Shown here: in pieces, positions 1 through 10,629 of the stretch | How the letters are laid out: each line of letters begins with the position of its first letter | Numbering within the stretch: the first letter of the stretch is position 1 | Source of the DNA: Bugula neritina | Lineage: Eukaryota > Bryozoa > Gymnolaemata > Cheilostomatida > Bugulidae | Direction of reading: 5' to 3' | NCBI GenBank assembly: GCA_964035545.1 | Contig: CAXIUT010000024.1 | Span: 1 to 33,873, forward strand | Length of the DNA stretch: 33,873 bases | Translations under genes and position numbers: made by a program | The notes under the pieces: generated by a model | Database searches by the model: none | The model's input: only the letters and a program-made list of their open reading frames with translations | What the model was told of the DNA's origin: nothing

Positions 1-95
1 CCAACCCCAACCCCCCAACCCCAACCCCAACCCCAACCCCAACCCCAACCCCAACCCCAACCCCAACCCCAACCCCAACCCCAACCCCAACCCCC
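1..95. repeat. Left telomere, (CCCCAA)n
   Basis: About fifteen tandem CCCCAA units on the + strand, the expected C-rich orientation for a left end. One unit near positions 11-16 has six Cs instead of four. Unique sequence begins at about 96, only 30 bp from the stop codon of the first gene, so there is essentially no subtelomere. C4A2 is the oligohymenophorean ciliate telomere unit. Confidence 0.98.
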
Positions 96-124
96 TTAAA
101 TATCTCATAAAGAAATAAATCATG

Positions 125-1228
125 TCATTCTTTCTTGTATCTTGATAAATAGTCTACAATAACTTTATTAATACCCATTATTTCACGAGCTGACCATCTT
201 TTATTCGCATCTTTTACCATTGCTTTTCTCATTACTACTTCCAATTACTTATCGCAATATCCATATACTATTTCTTTGCTTGTTGCATTTTCCCAATACT
301 CAAATTTAGTTTTACCAAAAAAAGGAGATTAACTGAAGATCAGCTGATAGATACATACTCCTAGAGCATAGATGTCTACTTTTTCTGTAAAGGGCCTAAA
401 AAAACCATAAATTATACTTTTTCTCAATAATTTAAGGAGCCATGTAGGCAGGACTGCCAGCAAATGGTTGTGAATCATGATTTATCATCCATTTCCAAGT
501 AGAAAGACCAAAATCAATCAATTTTATTTGATTATTGCTTATCATAATATTTTGCAATTTAACATCTCGATGTATGATCCCTCTTTAGTGCAAATAGTCC
601 AAAGCTGAACATATTTGTACCACAATTTCCTTCAATTTGGTCATATTGACTCTATTTTTCAAGTAAGTAAGGTTCTATCCTTGACAATATTCCATTTGCA
701 GTTCATATCCTTGAGTTTTAGGATTGAATTAACCATATTTGTAGCTTACTATGTTTGGATGCTGACATATACTGAGTATTGATGTTTAGTTGAGCATGTA
801 GTAATAGCTATTTCTATTTTCCAGTCGATCTGAGTAAGTGTGAAGTACTTTTTTCGTTGCTATTTGACTAGAAGATTAAGGATTGATGACTACTTTAGAG
901 AAGTTACCTTGACCTACTTCGTTTTGCATTTTATTGATAATTGATATGATCTTCCAAATAATGGAACCATATCAATTCTCATTTTATTAATTATCAATTT
1001 TAGATTTTTGACAAATATAAAAAAATCATATTTATCTATAACTTGACTCCTCATGAAACTTAAGCCATTTATAATTATCCATTTTGCAACCCCTAACTTA
1101 AATCTGCCAATGTTTTCCCTCTTTTTCTTCTAATCATAAGCATCAAAACAGCTGAAACTTAATCCCAATATTCCAACCAAATTTAACACATAATAAACCA
1201 CATCACCATCTGGTAAGACAGTAATCAT
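125..1228 (-). CDS. PH-like domain protein kinase
   Basis: Serine/threonine protein kinase with a ciliate-type N-terminal PH-like region. Kinase motifs in order: glycine loop VGQGNFSKV, ATKKV lysine, HRDVKLQN catalytic loop, DFG and APE; the E of APE is a TAA codon at 432-434. All catalytic residues are present, so it should be active. Two introns are needed to keep frame: 951-967 (17 nt) and 396-417 (22 nt). The stop is at 125-127, 30 bp from the telomere. The start is unresolved: the first in-frame ATG is at 1228, but PH-like coding sequence (LQRKIFKKINLKLCLF) stays open to about 1400, where the divergent SAXO gene begins. A start codon on a further tiny exon, or within the shared promoter, is possible. 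ULK-like family membership is a guess; the kinase call itself is secure. Confidence 0.85.
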
Positions 1229-1404
1229 CAAATCATGGTTAATGAAAGCCAATTCGACAAATAATGGAAATAAGCATAACTTTAGATTAATCTTTTTAAA
1301 TATTTTTCTTTGTAATTATTTATACTTGATAGATAGATTATTTTTTATTTTCTTAGAATCTTGAATAAAATATATCTGCTTCCCAAAAGATTAATTTTAT
1401 TAAA

Positions 1405-2219
1405 ATGTCATCAACCACTTATTCCCACCAAAAAGACGAACATTTTCTTATCCCCTGTCCTAAAGGCTATAAATGCATCTGCACATTATGCCCATGCGGT
1501 ACTTCTCTCTTACTAAGGTCATCATCTCTGCCCGCGTACCCATGTACCAACCGATTTCCAAACATCATATGCCAAAAACTATCCACAATACACCATCATT
1601 CCAGTCAATACGCCTCAAAAAGTACAACATAACGAAAGACACTATAATCCTTAGGTGCTGAAATCAAATTATCAACAAAATTTTGTTCCACTAGATGTAG
1701 AGAAGAAAGAGTCAACAGGGTAGGCGGGACTTATAGCATCGAGATTGTCAAATTTAGGAGTATTTTAAGATATATTTTAGAAAGAAGTATTGAAATCTGA
1801 ACCTTTTTTATGCTAATACAGCCTATCATGATACCTACAAACCTTTTACTGTTGAACAAATAGAACAATAAGCAGGTAGTCGTGTCATTTCTGATCCAAT
1901 TCAACGTCCTCGACTTAAATTCTAAGGCGAATCATCATATAAATCTCAATTTCATCAAGTCTAAATGCCAAGAATCTAACGTTATAAACAGCCGTAGTAT
2001 AAAAATCAAGTACCATTTCAAGGAAGTTCGAGTTATAAGCAAGATTTTCCAACTTTTAATGTTAAACAACCTTTAGTTTTTTCTAATTCAAATCAAAGAA
2101 CACCTTTGAGACAAGTTCCATTTGAAGGCAGCTCGACGTATAAGAACAACTATGGAACTTTCAAGGTGATGTCAGAAGAGGAAAAAAGAAATTATTTTGG
2201 AGATAAACTACAAGTATGA
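1405..2219 (+). CDS. SAXO-type axonemal microtubule protein
   Basis: Homologue of stabiliser-of-axonemal-microtubules (SAXO/FAM154) proteins, which bind ciliary and basal-body microtubules. The N-terminus carries the Cys-rich signature CICTLCPCGHHLCP, followed by spaced Mn-like repeats such as LKFEGESSYKSQF, VPFQGSSSYKQDF and VPFEGSSTYKNNY. The Cys signature only forms after removing a 19-nt GT-AG intron at 1499-1517. There is one frame lesion near 1804-1810: six Ts where five would keep the repeat frame, giving EPFYANTAYHD. I read this as a homopolymer miscall. About 264 aa. Family assignment is strong; the lesion is the only doubt. Confidence 0.85.
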
Positions 2220-2437
2220 GAGTTGATTTTTATTATATGTTTTATACTAGTAATATTAAAACACATTATAATAAAAAATAACTAACGACTAGCTTTCAAT
2301 ATTATGAAAGAATAAATTTCAACTCTTCTTCCTTCCATAAATAGATATTTACCTGTTCTGTTGATTTATGTGATCTTTAATACTATAAGTATGCTCCTGC
2401 GTCCATATATTTTTTAAAAAACACATTTGGAGTGTCA

Positions 2438-3144
2438 ATGGATAACCTACTTCCAACCTTCTAGCCCTACAAATAAAAGATCCCAGAGTTCATAATCAAA
2501 CTCTATCACATTCTTGAAGTATCTCCTCTTATAACAAAGCAATAGCAATACAGTGACTATCTGACATGGCACGGCCCAACCGAAATTCTCATAAAACAGC
2601 CAAAAAAACTCTAAGACAAAGTTCTCCCACATTTCTTCCGACACAAACATCTATCATCCTTTATCAGACAGCTAAACATGTACAAATTCAACAAGGTGGT
2701 GAAATTGGTAAAAGAGCGTAACCACATGTACTTCAAAAACCAATTTTTCAAGAAAGGCGATATGTATTCTTGATTTCATGCAGCAAGGAGCTAACTAAAA
2801 TCAAACGGAATAACAAGAAGTCAAGAAATGCGACTGCTTCACATTCTTAGTCAGATAATATAAGTATTGAGTAGAAGTTGGAGAAAAATAATCATTTGAG
2901 TGATTATAAAAATTATGTCAAAAATACTGTTTAAGAAATTGTGCATTCTTTGAGGAAATTGGAAGGTAGTTATCCGGAATTAAAAGAGGAGTTGACTGTG
3001 TCGTTAGGGAAGTGTAATTAGTTGATGGAAGTGCAACAGTAACAAGAAATTCATTCTGCAATTAATTTATCTTAGTCAGAAGTTGGTAAAAATCAAATGA
3101 GTGACAGATTCATGCCGTCTTTTCCGAGCAATTTTAACTTCTGA
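2438..3144 (+). CDS. HSF-type DNA-binding protein
   Basis: Heat-shock-factor-type transcription factor of 228 aa. The winged-helix domain fills roughly residues 10-100: an initial FIIKLYHIL stretch, VLPHFFRHKHLSSFIRQLNM (the HSF recognition-helix block) and MYKFNKV. A 20-nt intron (2764-2783) restores FFKKGDIKELTKIKRNN, matching the end of HSF DNA-binding domains. An acidic, coiled-coil-like segment follows, probably for oligomerisation. TAA encodes E in KKLEDKVLPHFF, where HSFs have E. The usual GF at the end of the recognition block is KF here. It is short for an HSF and lacks an obvious long activation domain. Start is the first ATG; stop TGA is at 3142-3144. Confidence 0.88.
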
Positions 3145-3358
3145 TTCATTTATCACTATATAACCATCAAAATAATCAAATAAAATATAAGAACAATTTT
3201 TTCTTTATTATTAAATCTATTGTTAAATTTCTTTTATCTTTGTTCAAATATTTAGATCAATATCTCACAAATAATTTTTAATCAGATATAGATAGTCATA
3301 TTCAGAGGTATTATACGATATTCTTTTTCTATTAATTTTTAATAATAATAGAAACAAA

Positions 3359-4057
3359 ATGAATCTGTAAATGCCAAACACATAAATCCCTTTATCACCA
3401 TCTAACCCTCTAACTTCTTCATCAATTAACCATTCACATCAATCTTTAGTCCATTCTGTTCAAAACTAACCCAGATAGTGTCGTATTTGTCTTTAGACAA
3501 ATGAATTACCTCTACTACTTGCTTGTGGATGCAAGGGATCAGTGGGTTACGTTCATGAGCAATGCATAAAGACCTGGATTATGAAAAGGATGTAACATAG
3601 TGGTGGGGTGATAGAATGCTAGATTTGCCATGAAGATTATTCTTATCAAAAACATAAATACAAAGAATGCAGTATAAATCATTTAAAATAAAAAATAACA
3701 AACAAGCCATTAAAAATTCTAACAATTATGATTCTATACTTATCTTTTCTATCAGCTACAATATATTTCACAACACTTCTTCATTAAGCAAACAACCAAA
3801 ACGGACAACTAAGAGCCAAATTATATTTTAACTAGCATATGCAGGCAATATTTACGATATTGATCGTATTTGTTTATGTTGTGTTGGCGGTCGTAGGTGT
3901 ATCATTTTATCGATAGTATATGATTGAGAAGAAGGTGGAAATATAAATAATACCGCAGTATGATTATGATTTGAGTTCTACTGTTAAGGTCGATAAAAAT
4001 AAAAATAAAATTAATAAGGCTAGGAATTATAAAATAGTGCCTGTTCGGTCACAATGA
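3359..4057 (+). CDS. RING-CH (MARCH-like) membrane E3 ubiquitin ligase
   Basis: Single-exon 232-aa protein. Residues about 57-120 form a C4HC3 RING-CH finger: CRICLE, CGCKGSVGYVHEQCI, W, then CEICHEDY. Two hydrophobic spans follow (around ILTIMILYLSFLSATIYFTT and AIFTILIVFVYVVLAVVGVS), with a short basic tail, the MARCH topology. Such enzymes ubiquitinate membrane proteins in endomembranes. Both Es in CRICLE and CEICHE are TAG, good evidence for the Glu code. The stop codon overlaps the convergent DUF1295 gene by 9 bp. Confidence 0.9.
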
Positions 4058-4951
4058 TGTCTATATCATTTATTTACTGAATATATGGCTGAATGAGAAG
4101 TCACTGAATGTTGATGTTGCTTCTTGAACGAGAAATAGTTACATGCAGCCGAACATAACGACGTATAGGATGATATTTCCAACACCTGAGGGTAAGATTT
4201 TGGGGAGTAATATGTATGATTGTTGCTTATATTGCTACCAACCTTACTTGAAACGATATGAAGTTTCGTCTTTGAGGTAGATGTTCAGTGCAAAAAAGAG
4301 ACAGGCTAGGCAGTGGACGATGAAGAATCCGAGTAAGTGGCCTGAACACATAACGAAAGAAGAGTATATCATGATTTCACCAAGATAATTTGGGTTTCTT
4401 GTGTATTTGAAAAATCCTGTGGAAATAAGTCCTAAATTAGAATGAATAAATACCTGGTTTCTTTTTTAGGGTGACATATTTTTGATAATCTGAACCCATC
4501 ATTAGCACTAATCCTCCCAGATAAACGGCAATGATGAAGATAATTCTTTATTTTGAGGGTTAGTTGATTCCATAGCCAGCGGCCAAAGGTACAGATATCA
4601 TCCAATATAGCCCAAGGAAGAAGATAACTCCAATTACTGAACCAATTGATGCTTTATTAGCGAATCTGGAGTCAGGAAAGGTGAGATCTTTAAAGACCCA
4701 AAAGTATCCATAAGTTCCATGGAGGAAAAGATACAAATACATGCCAGTTGAGTAGTTTTGATATGAATGCATGAGTAAGAGAACCCACAAGAATGTGAGA
4801 CCTTTAAAGGTATTGATGATATAGTTAAGTTTGATTATTTTAGGGCCCACTGAATGACATAATAAGTACAGAGATCGAAGAAGAGACAGTTTTGAAGAAC
4901 CACTAGATTTGAAACAAAAGGTGAAAGTTCTTTTGTTTTGGATTATGACAT
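4049..4951 (-). CDS. DUF1295 / steroid-reductase-like membrane enzyme
   Basis: Polytopic membrane protein of 286 aa. The C-terminal half has the signature TGFFKYTRNPNYLGEIMIY, then KEGWEQYKQQSYILLPK, typical of the DUF1295/3-oxo-5-alpha-steroid-4-dehydrogenase fold shared with sterol reductases and isoprenylcysteine methyltransferases. The GWEQY glutamate is a TAG codon. Two introns are required: 4850-4869 (20 nt) and 4432-4453 (22 nt). With both removed the length divides by three exactly. Start is the ATG at 4949-4951. Substrate is unknown; an NAD(P)H-dependent reductase in the ER is inferred from the family. Its last 9 bp overlap the convergent RING-CH gene. Confidence 0.85.
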
Positions 4952-4995
4952 CAATTAGATATTATGATTATGATTAATAATAACAAAACAATCAT

Positions 4996-5286
4996 TCATA
5001 TTTTGAATATTTACCATTTATTCATAATACTTTCACTTTTATCTTGAATCTTACTAAAATATGTCTCTTCTCTTGATGATTTAGTCTGCAATTAGTACTT
5101 CTTCTTTTATTACTTTTATTTGTGGACTTTTTATTTATGCATTCTTAATGCTGCTTGTGCCGGTCTCCATTCTATATCTCTTTGTTATTGATTCAAAATT
5201 ATAAAGTTTTTGAAACAATTTAGCTGTTCTCTGTTGATATCCTAGTGATAGAGGTTCAAATTGTCTTCTTATGGATTTTTGTTCAT
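4996..5286 (-). CDS. Small charged hypothetical protein
   Basis: Single-exon 96-aa ORF under the Glu code. It is strongly charged (Lys/Glu rich) with motifs such as DIEWRPAQAALRMHKEKVHK, and looks helical. No family recognised. It starts 45 bp downstream of the CH-like gene on the same strand and ends 45 bp before the DUF1295 gene start. Supported by good codon texture and position; function unknown. Confidence 0.55.
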
Positions 5287-5331
5287 TAAAATAATATAAA
5301 AATATAAATAATATACAATATCAAAACCTAT

Positions 5332-5922
5332 TCAGGCTTCTATTAGAAGAGAACTTTTACTTTTGATAATTTCTAATATCGTTTATTTGAGAATCGATAT
5401 TTTTTCACTCTCTTCACCAGGTATATCAGTCCATAGTTACTCCTGAATTCGAGTTATTTTACTTAAAAGCTCTTGTTTCTTTTATTACAACTTTCCAATT
5501 ACTCCTTTTGTTCTTTTATCTTCTTTATTATCAACTTCCTAACTTTTAAATTTTTAAATTACTTCTTAAATTCTACTCTATCCTCGACTTTCTTTGACAC
5601 TTCTACTCCCTAAAACTCTTTTCATCATCATTCCTAACGCCAAATAATCTTTCTACTTTTTCTTTGCATATCTTTAAGCATCGAATCTTTTCCATCCTAA
5701 CTTCCCAAAACAACTCAATATGACTTTATAATTTTGCAACACTTCATACTCATTACCAGGTCTCAGATATACTTTCGATAGATCAACTATCTTGGGATGG
5801 TAATTATGCAATAACTACAAAAATATGTATCCAGAAGCTAGTTACTAACTCGATGATATAAAAAGATTTTTCTCTACTAGTTAAAGATTGAACCACTCGA
5901 CTAGTTGTACTTTGTTGTCCAT
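5332..5922 (-). CDS. CH-like (SPEF1/SPATA4-type) protein
   Basis: Single-exon protein of 196 aa. Residues 1-75 resemble the divergent calponin-homology domain (CH_2/DUF1042) of SPEF1/CLAMP and SPATA4: LVEWFNLELVEKN, then SGYIFLELLHNYHPKIVDLS and a closing NYKVILSCFGKLG. A basic linker and a Glu/Lys-rich coiled coil follow. Family members bind ciliary microtubules, so a ciliary role is inferred. It lies 61 bp downstream of RBX1 on the same strand. Medium confidence because the domain match is by eye. Confidence 0.65.
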
Positions 5923-5983
5923 CTATAAATTTAAATATAGCTTTTATAAGATAATCAAAAGAGGCACATAAGTGATATAGAGA

Positions 5984-6259
5984 TCATATTGGATTCCAGG
6001 TAGAAGAACATAAAAGACAATTTTGATTCTTCTGACTATTGAACCATCGATCAAGGCAGTGTTTGTGGAATGAGTGTCCGCATTGACCTTTAGCTATATG
6101 GCATGCAATACTTGGATCACTGAGAAGGAGACAATGTGGACAAGTGCTGTCAAGAGACTATCTGCATATACTACAGGTAACTGAGACGGAATCAGATACC
6201 CAACTAGCGACTGCATTCCATTTGATGACTGAGAATACTGGTTTTGTTTCGATTTACAT
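5984..6259 (-). CDS. RBX1/ROC1-like RING-H2 protein
   Basis: Complete 91-aa protein matching RBX1, the RING subunit of cullin-RING ubiquitin ligases that recruits the E2. The cullin-binding strand and first zinc ligands are visible as IKWNAVASW and CSICRESLDSTCPHC. Then come CHIAKGQCGHSFHKHCLDRW and a closing CLLCSSTW. Human RBX1 has WNAVALW and DRW/SRW in the same places. The E after CSICR is TAG. No intron. Start at 6257-6259, divergent from the + strand coiled-coil gene 108 bp away. The last ligand pair is CLLC rather than CPLD, so ROC1 versus a close paralogue (ROC2/APC11-like) is not settled. Confidence 0.85.
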
Positions 6260-6367
6260 TGAATTTTAACAAAGATTTTTAATTATTGATGGTGAGTAGA
6301 TTTGTGCATTTGTATCTAACTGAAATAGAAATGTATATTTTGATCTATAGTTAACAAATCAGTCAGT

Positions 6368-7243
6368 ATGAAGGGAAATTAGTTAGGATAAGATTTTTTT
6401 GATGGTTATTTTAAAAAAATGGCATAAGAAATGAGAGTAGATTATTAAGAAAATATTTCAAAGATAACTAGAACTAATCAGAAGTATATGTAGACTATTG
6501 GATACCTAAAAGATGTTATCAGACGACTTAGTGATAAATACAATCAGGTTTTATAGAGAAATAAGGAACTAGAATTAGAGATAAAAAAATACTATAAAAA
6601 TAATGGGATAGTAAATCATAATTAAAATCATAAGGAATCAAACAAATCTGAAGAGTATATCGTAAAGAAATTTAATTTACCTAAAACTAGTGTTAAAGAA
6701 CGTCCAAATTCTAGTTTTTTCGATCAATTTCCACCATATCCAACTCATAAACCAAAAAAGACTCGTTCGAAATGTCTAAATGACAGACAAGATCTTCATC
6801 TATAATATCGACTTATATCAACATTTGTTCAAAAGCATTTAGCTCCTCATCTACTTGAAGACAAACTAAAAAACTGTAAACTGCCTAAGACACCATTGGT
6901 AAACCTTTATCTTCGTTGGAGTCAGACACAAAATCATATATCAACACTCAAAAAGTTGAATATGATCGTTAAATGTCAAATAACTAATGAATTAAAAAAG
7001 ATTTTTCCGAATGTTGATCATAATGAGAACTATTTTAGAGGGTTGTTTTTCAAAAAAGAGCTGGGAGTCAATGAAAATCATAGTAAAATTAATTAAACTG
7101 TATCTAAACAGGAAATTAATAATTTTGGAGACAATGTTGATGAAGAGGAAGATATCTTCGAATTGGATGATATTAAATTAGAATATTAGGGCGGATGTGA
7201 TTAAAATGATAGTGATTTGTTTTAGGATTGGCCTAGTTAGTGA
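6368..7243 (+). CDS. Coiled-coil hypothetical protein
   Basis: Single-exon 291-aa protein, not recognised. Residues about 1-90 are coiled coil (KYMETIGYLKDVIRRLSDKY and following), the centre has a Pro/basic linker (FDQFPPYPTHKPKK), the rest is helical and the last 50 residues are very acidic (DEEEDIFELDD). The track of a single long frame closed by TGA, with TAA/TAG only at E-like positions, makes it a real gene. Confidence 0.7.
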
Positions 7244-7309
7244 TATTATATTTATAATTTTGATAATATTGAAGGATATTTATAATAGATATGATAAAAT
7301 CATAGCTAG

Positions 7310-8449
7310 TCAATGATATAGTTCCTGAACCAAGTCAAAAACTTCCTAAAATCTCCAAAACTCTTACAATCCAAACTGATTTCGACAAACTTCTCTCACA
7401 TCGCCATTGTGTTTCACTTATCTGTTCATAAACTTCTCCAAACCGATCAATTAACGATCGTTTTATCCCATAAAAGGCAATACAGGTATGCAGTTTTATG
7501 GGTGTTTGACAAAAGAAGCAGGATTAGAATCGATTAACACTGTATTGCGAAGATCTCTATTGAAGATCGAAATGTCTTTTGTTAGGATATTTTCAGTCAA
7601 AGAAGTGCATGTTTCATGACCAAAATATGCTGAAATCAATTGATTTTCTGGATCTATTTCTTGAATAATTTCTTGAAGTATGTTTTTGTTTAATCTACTT
7701 AAAACAATGATCTCAAAGTTCTTAGCTATATTTTTAAGAAAACTCAAAGCATAAGGTCTTAAACCAACAAATCCCTTCCCATTTGATAGTTAAATATCAT
7801 TTTTATTCTATTTCTGTTTTTTCCATTTTAACACCACTCCATCTAACTCCATCACTATTGTTTTACATTTTCTATATTTCTATTTCTTATCAATTTTTAT
7901 AACAGGTTGATCAATAATATTTGGATAAGTAACTAACATAGTCTTCTTCATCATCTCCATCACATTCCATAGATAATGACCAATTATTGATCTTTCATTC
8001 TTTTAGGCGAGGATAGATGAAGTGAAGTAACTTTTGTTTTTAGGAGTTGCCTTGATGTTTGAGTGGTCATCATCACATTCAACTTTATATAATGAGAAGC
8101 CACTCTATGAATAGTTGAAGATTTTTTGGCTAACACTGTGGTGGATAATAGGTTTTTTGTTCTTTTTGGGAGATTAGGACACTAAATTGTCATTTTTGGC
8201 ATCTTTTACTTTTTTCTATAGAATGGCCAGATAGTCAACAAGAGAAGCTTACATCGTGTTTCTTGGGTTTTTGATGACTTTGTTGAAAGAAAAAGGTGAA
8301 AGGCTTTAGAAGTATGATGGGTTATTGATTCTGAGAGTTAATGGAGAAGTTTAGTCCATAGTTAGAGAATAGCGGTTGCTTGATCTGGATAGAGTTCTTG
8401 TGGTGTCTAGGCTCTAAAGGTTAAGGTATTTTTTTGAAAGTTAGCTCAT
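7310..8449 (-). CDS. FCP/SCP-like HAD-fold phosphatase, catalytic Asp replaced
   Basis: Single-exon 379-aa protein. A Ser/Lys-rich N-terminal third precedes an FCP1/SCP-type HAD domain (NLI-interacting family): KTIVMELDG for motif I, LRPYALSFL, SRLNKNILQEIIQEIDP, the RDLRNTVLIDSNPASF block, then HPENCIPVLPFMGENDREL. Motif I should read DLDET with the first Asp as nucleophile; here it is ELDG. The motif III-like IDSN is kept. It may therefore be an inactive or altered CTD-phosphatase-like scaffold, as in Tim50-type members. The HPEN glutamate is TAA. Start is the first in-frame ATG after a TGA. Confidence 0.85.
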
Positions 8450-8571
8450 TTGATGGTGTTTTGTTTTAAATTTATAATTTCTGATCGATCAGGCAGTATT
8501 AAAAGAGTTAAAATTCCAGAATATTTCATGAAATTACTTCATTTTTCATTATCAACAATAAAATTATCAAA

Positions 8572-8898
8572 ATGACATAAAATAAATAATACATAAAACT
8601 CCTATTGCTCTTCCAAACACTCTTTCCTCATTAAAATTCATATTAATTTTTGTTTAATAATATTTTTGTAAAAAAAACATGCATTAATCCTTTCAAAAAA
8701 TTGATAACTGAGCTTCTTGTTATGAATGATATTGTTTAGTTACTACTTGACTTTCAAGAAAAATATTTAGAAAAAGGTAAAACTACTTTATTTCTTTTGG
8801 AATAAAATCATTTGAATCTTATCATTCTCATTTTTCAAAATTCTTTTAAATCTTCTTTAAAAAATACTGTAAATATGTTCTTCTAAAGCATTAAATGA
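8572..8898 (+). CDS. Possible small hypothetical protein
   Basis: A 108-codon frame from ATG to TGA lying alone between two genes. The product is Leu/Phe/Lys rich (EYIKLLLLFQTLFPHE near the start) and resembles no family known to me. Only one stop codon exists in this code and the DNA is AT-rich, so a frame this long could arise by chance. Listed as doubtful. Confidence 0.3.
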
Positions 8899-9117
8899 TA
8901 ATAAAATTAATAAATTTTCTTTGTTTTTTTTTCATATACTTTAAATAATTTTTAAAGAATATTCAGCGTAAAATCAAACGATATTGAACAAAATAGCAAT
9001 CCAAAAGAATATCTAATTAATCAAAATATCACCCAATAATAGAATAAAACATATAGATAGTCTATATTAATTTTACTATCCCCAAATATAATTCAATAGA
9101 TAATTATAAAAATAAAC

Positions 9118-10550
9118 TCATTTATCATCTTTTTACTTGTCTTTATCTTTATCTTTGTTCAGACAACCCATGACTCCTCTCACAATCAAAAAAATACCTA
9201 CTATCACCACCAATATCACCATCAAAACCAATGGAATTTACTTCTAGTAATATTTATCAAAAAGAGGCAAATGGAAAACCTCTCTTATCTCAATAGCTGC
9301 AATATAACACTGCGAAGGATCAAAATATTGAGGAAAAGACCAAAGTGCCATGAAGCTAATCGAAGAAGAAGCCAGTAGCATCACATTACAGTTGAAAAGC
9401 AAGCTATTCATGTAGGTTTGATTGGGAACCATAGGGTGCAACTTGACTACATAAGGGATTCTGAACCCAAATATCAGGTATCCTTTCAGCAGACAGATTT
9501 GCATATAGATAACAAAGAGACCATAGAGAAGAGTGGCAATGAATTAGCCACCTCCACCAGCAAGATTGCTGAACCAACCATCCATGAAGCTGTAGAGAGG
9601 TTCACCATCAGGTTTTATGATATGTCCTAGCATCTGGAACAACCAGAAAATACTAATGATTGCTGCTAGTATGCCGAAAATGAGTGCTGCGATGAATTTG
9701 AGAGGATGTGTGCTGTCTCGATGCAAGTTACTATCCAATAGTTTATGTTAATCTTCTAACTAGTTTACCTTCTTTTTGTACATATCAATTGCTTTTTAGA
9801 ACTTTGATTATGTTTTCTTTTTGGCAAGCCAGTTGCCTTATACATTTTTTATTTGCTATCCTTGTTATTTTAGTTTTTCACCTTAAGTTATTAGTTCTGC
9901 ACTGAGGGTTTGAAGTTAGGTTTTCTTAGTGAAGCCTTATTATGTTGACATGGGTTTTGGTTTATTGAAAAAGAAAAAGATAAGATCTAAAGGCAAGAAC
10001 ACCATTCCGACTGCTCCATTGATAACTAGTACAAACCATCCAACAAAACTCAAAGATAGCATTACGTATAGCGATGAATGTATATATGATTCATCCTAAT
10101 CGATAGTAAATTTACCTAGCCAAATATAGCTGATAAATACAATAGCATTCCAGATACATGCTACGATGAATGCAAAAAGAACAGACCAAAAGATGCGACG
10201 AGGAATGGAATCATCAGGATCGGATTAGTAGAAGAAAATAGCTAAAGGATTGATGAAGCATATGAGGATGAAGATGATCGGATAGAGGATAAAGTATACG
10301 AGGTGGAAATTGCTTTAAGGATCAGCTCCTCCTACTCCTAGGTCGAGAGGGAGTAGCAATATTTGAGACCATGCAAGTGTTTGTGAGATGATGACGAGTA
10401 TTTTAGCGAACAAAGAGTTGCCAAAACCTTTTTATTATGCTAAATTGAGGTGGTAGTACGATGACAGTAGACACTGAAGAGATAGATGCTGACACAGATG
10501 ATGATAATCACTACCACAATGGGCACGATGATTTGAACTGCGTTTACCAT
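9118..10550 (-). CDS. LMBR1-like multi-pass membrane protein
   Basis: Polytopic protein of 470 aa of the LMBR1/LIMR family (lipocalin-receptor and lysosomal-cobalamin-exporter relatives). The N-terminal helix leads into CHPEEKGFGNSLFAKILVII and AWSQILLLPLDLGVG, which matches the family LSWGxVLLLPLDVAN block. Then come several membrane helices, IFFYESDPDDS and a central charged coiled-coil loop. More helices follow, and a Lys/Asp tail. A 20-nt intron at 10440-10459 is needed to join CHP to EEKG. Start 10548-10550. Transport substrate cannot be told from sequence. Confidence 0.82.
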
Positions 10551-10629
10551 ATCTATATTATTATGGATAGAAATTATAAGGTGATTTTTAAGAACAAGTA
10601 AGATTTTATTAACTTGATTAAATCAATTA

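Noticed and set aside
2447-2650. Minus-strand membrane-like ORF
   Set aside because: It is antisense to the HSF DNA-binding domain, whose motifs are unmistakable.
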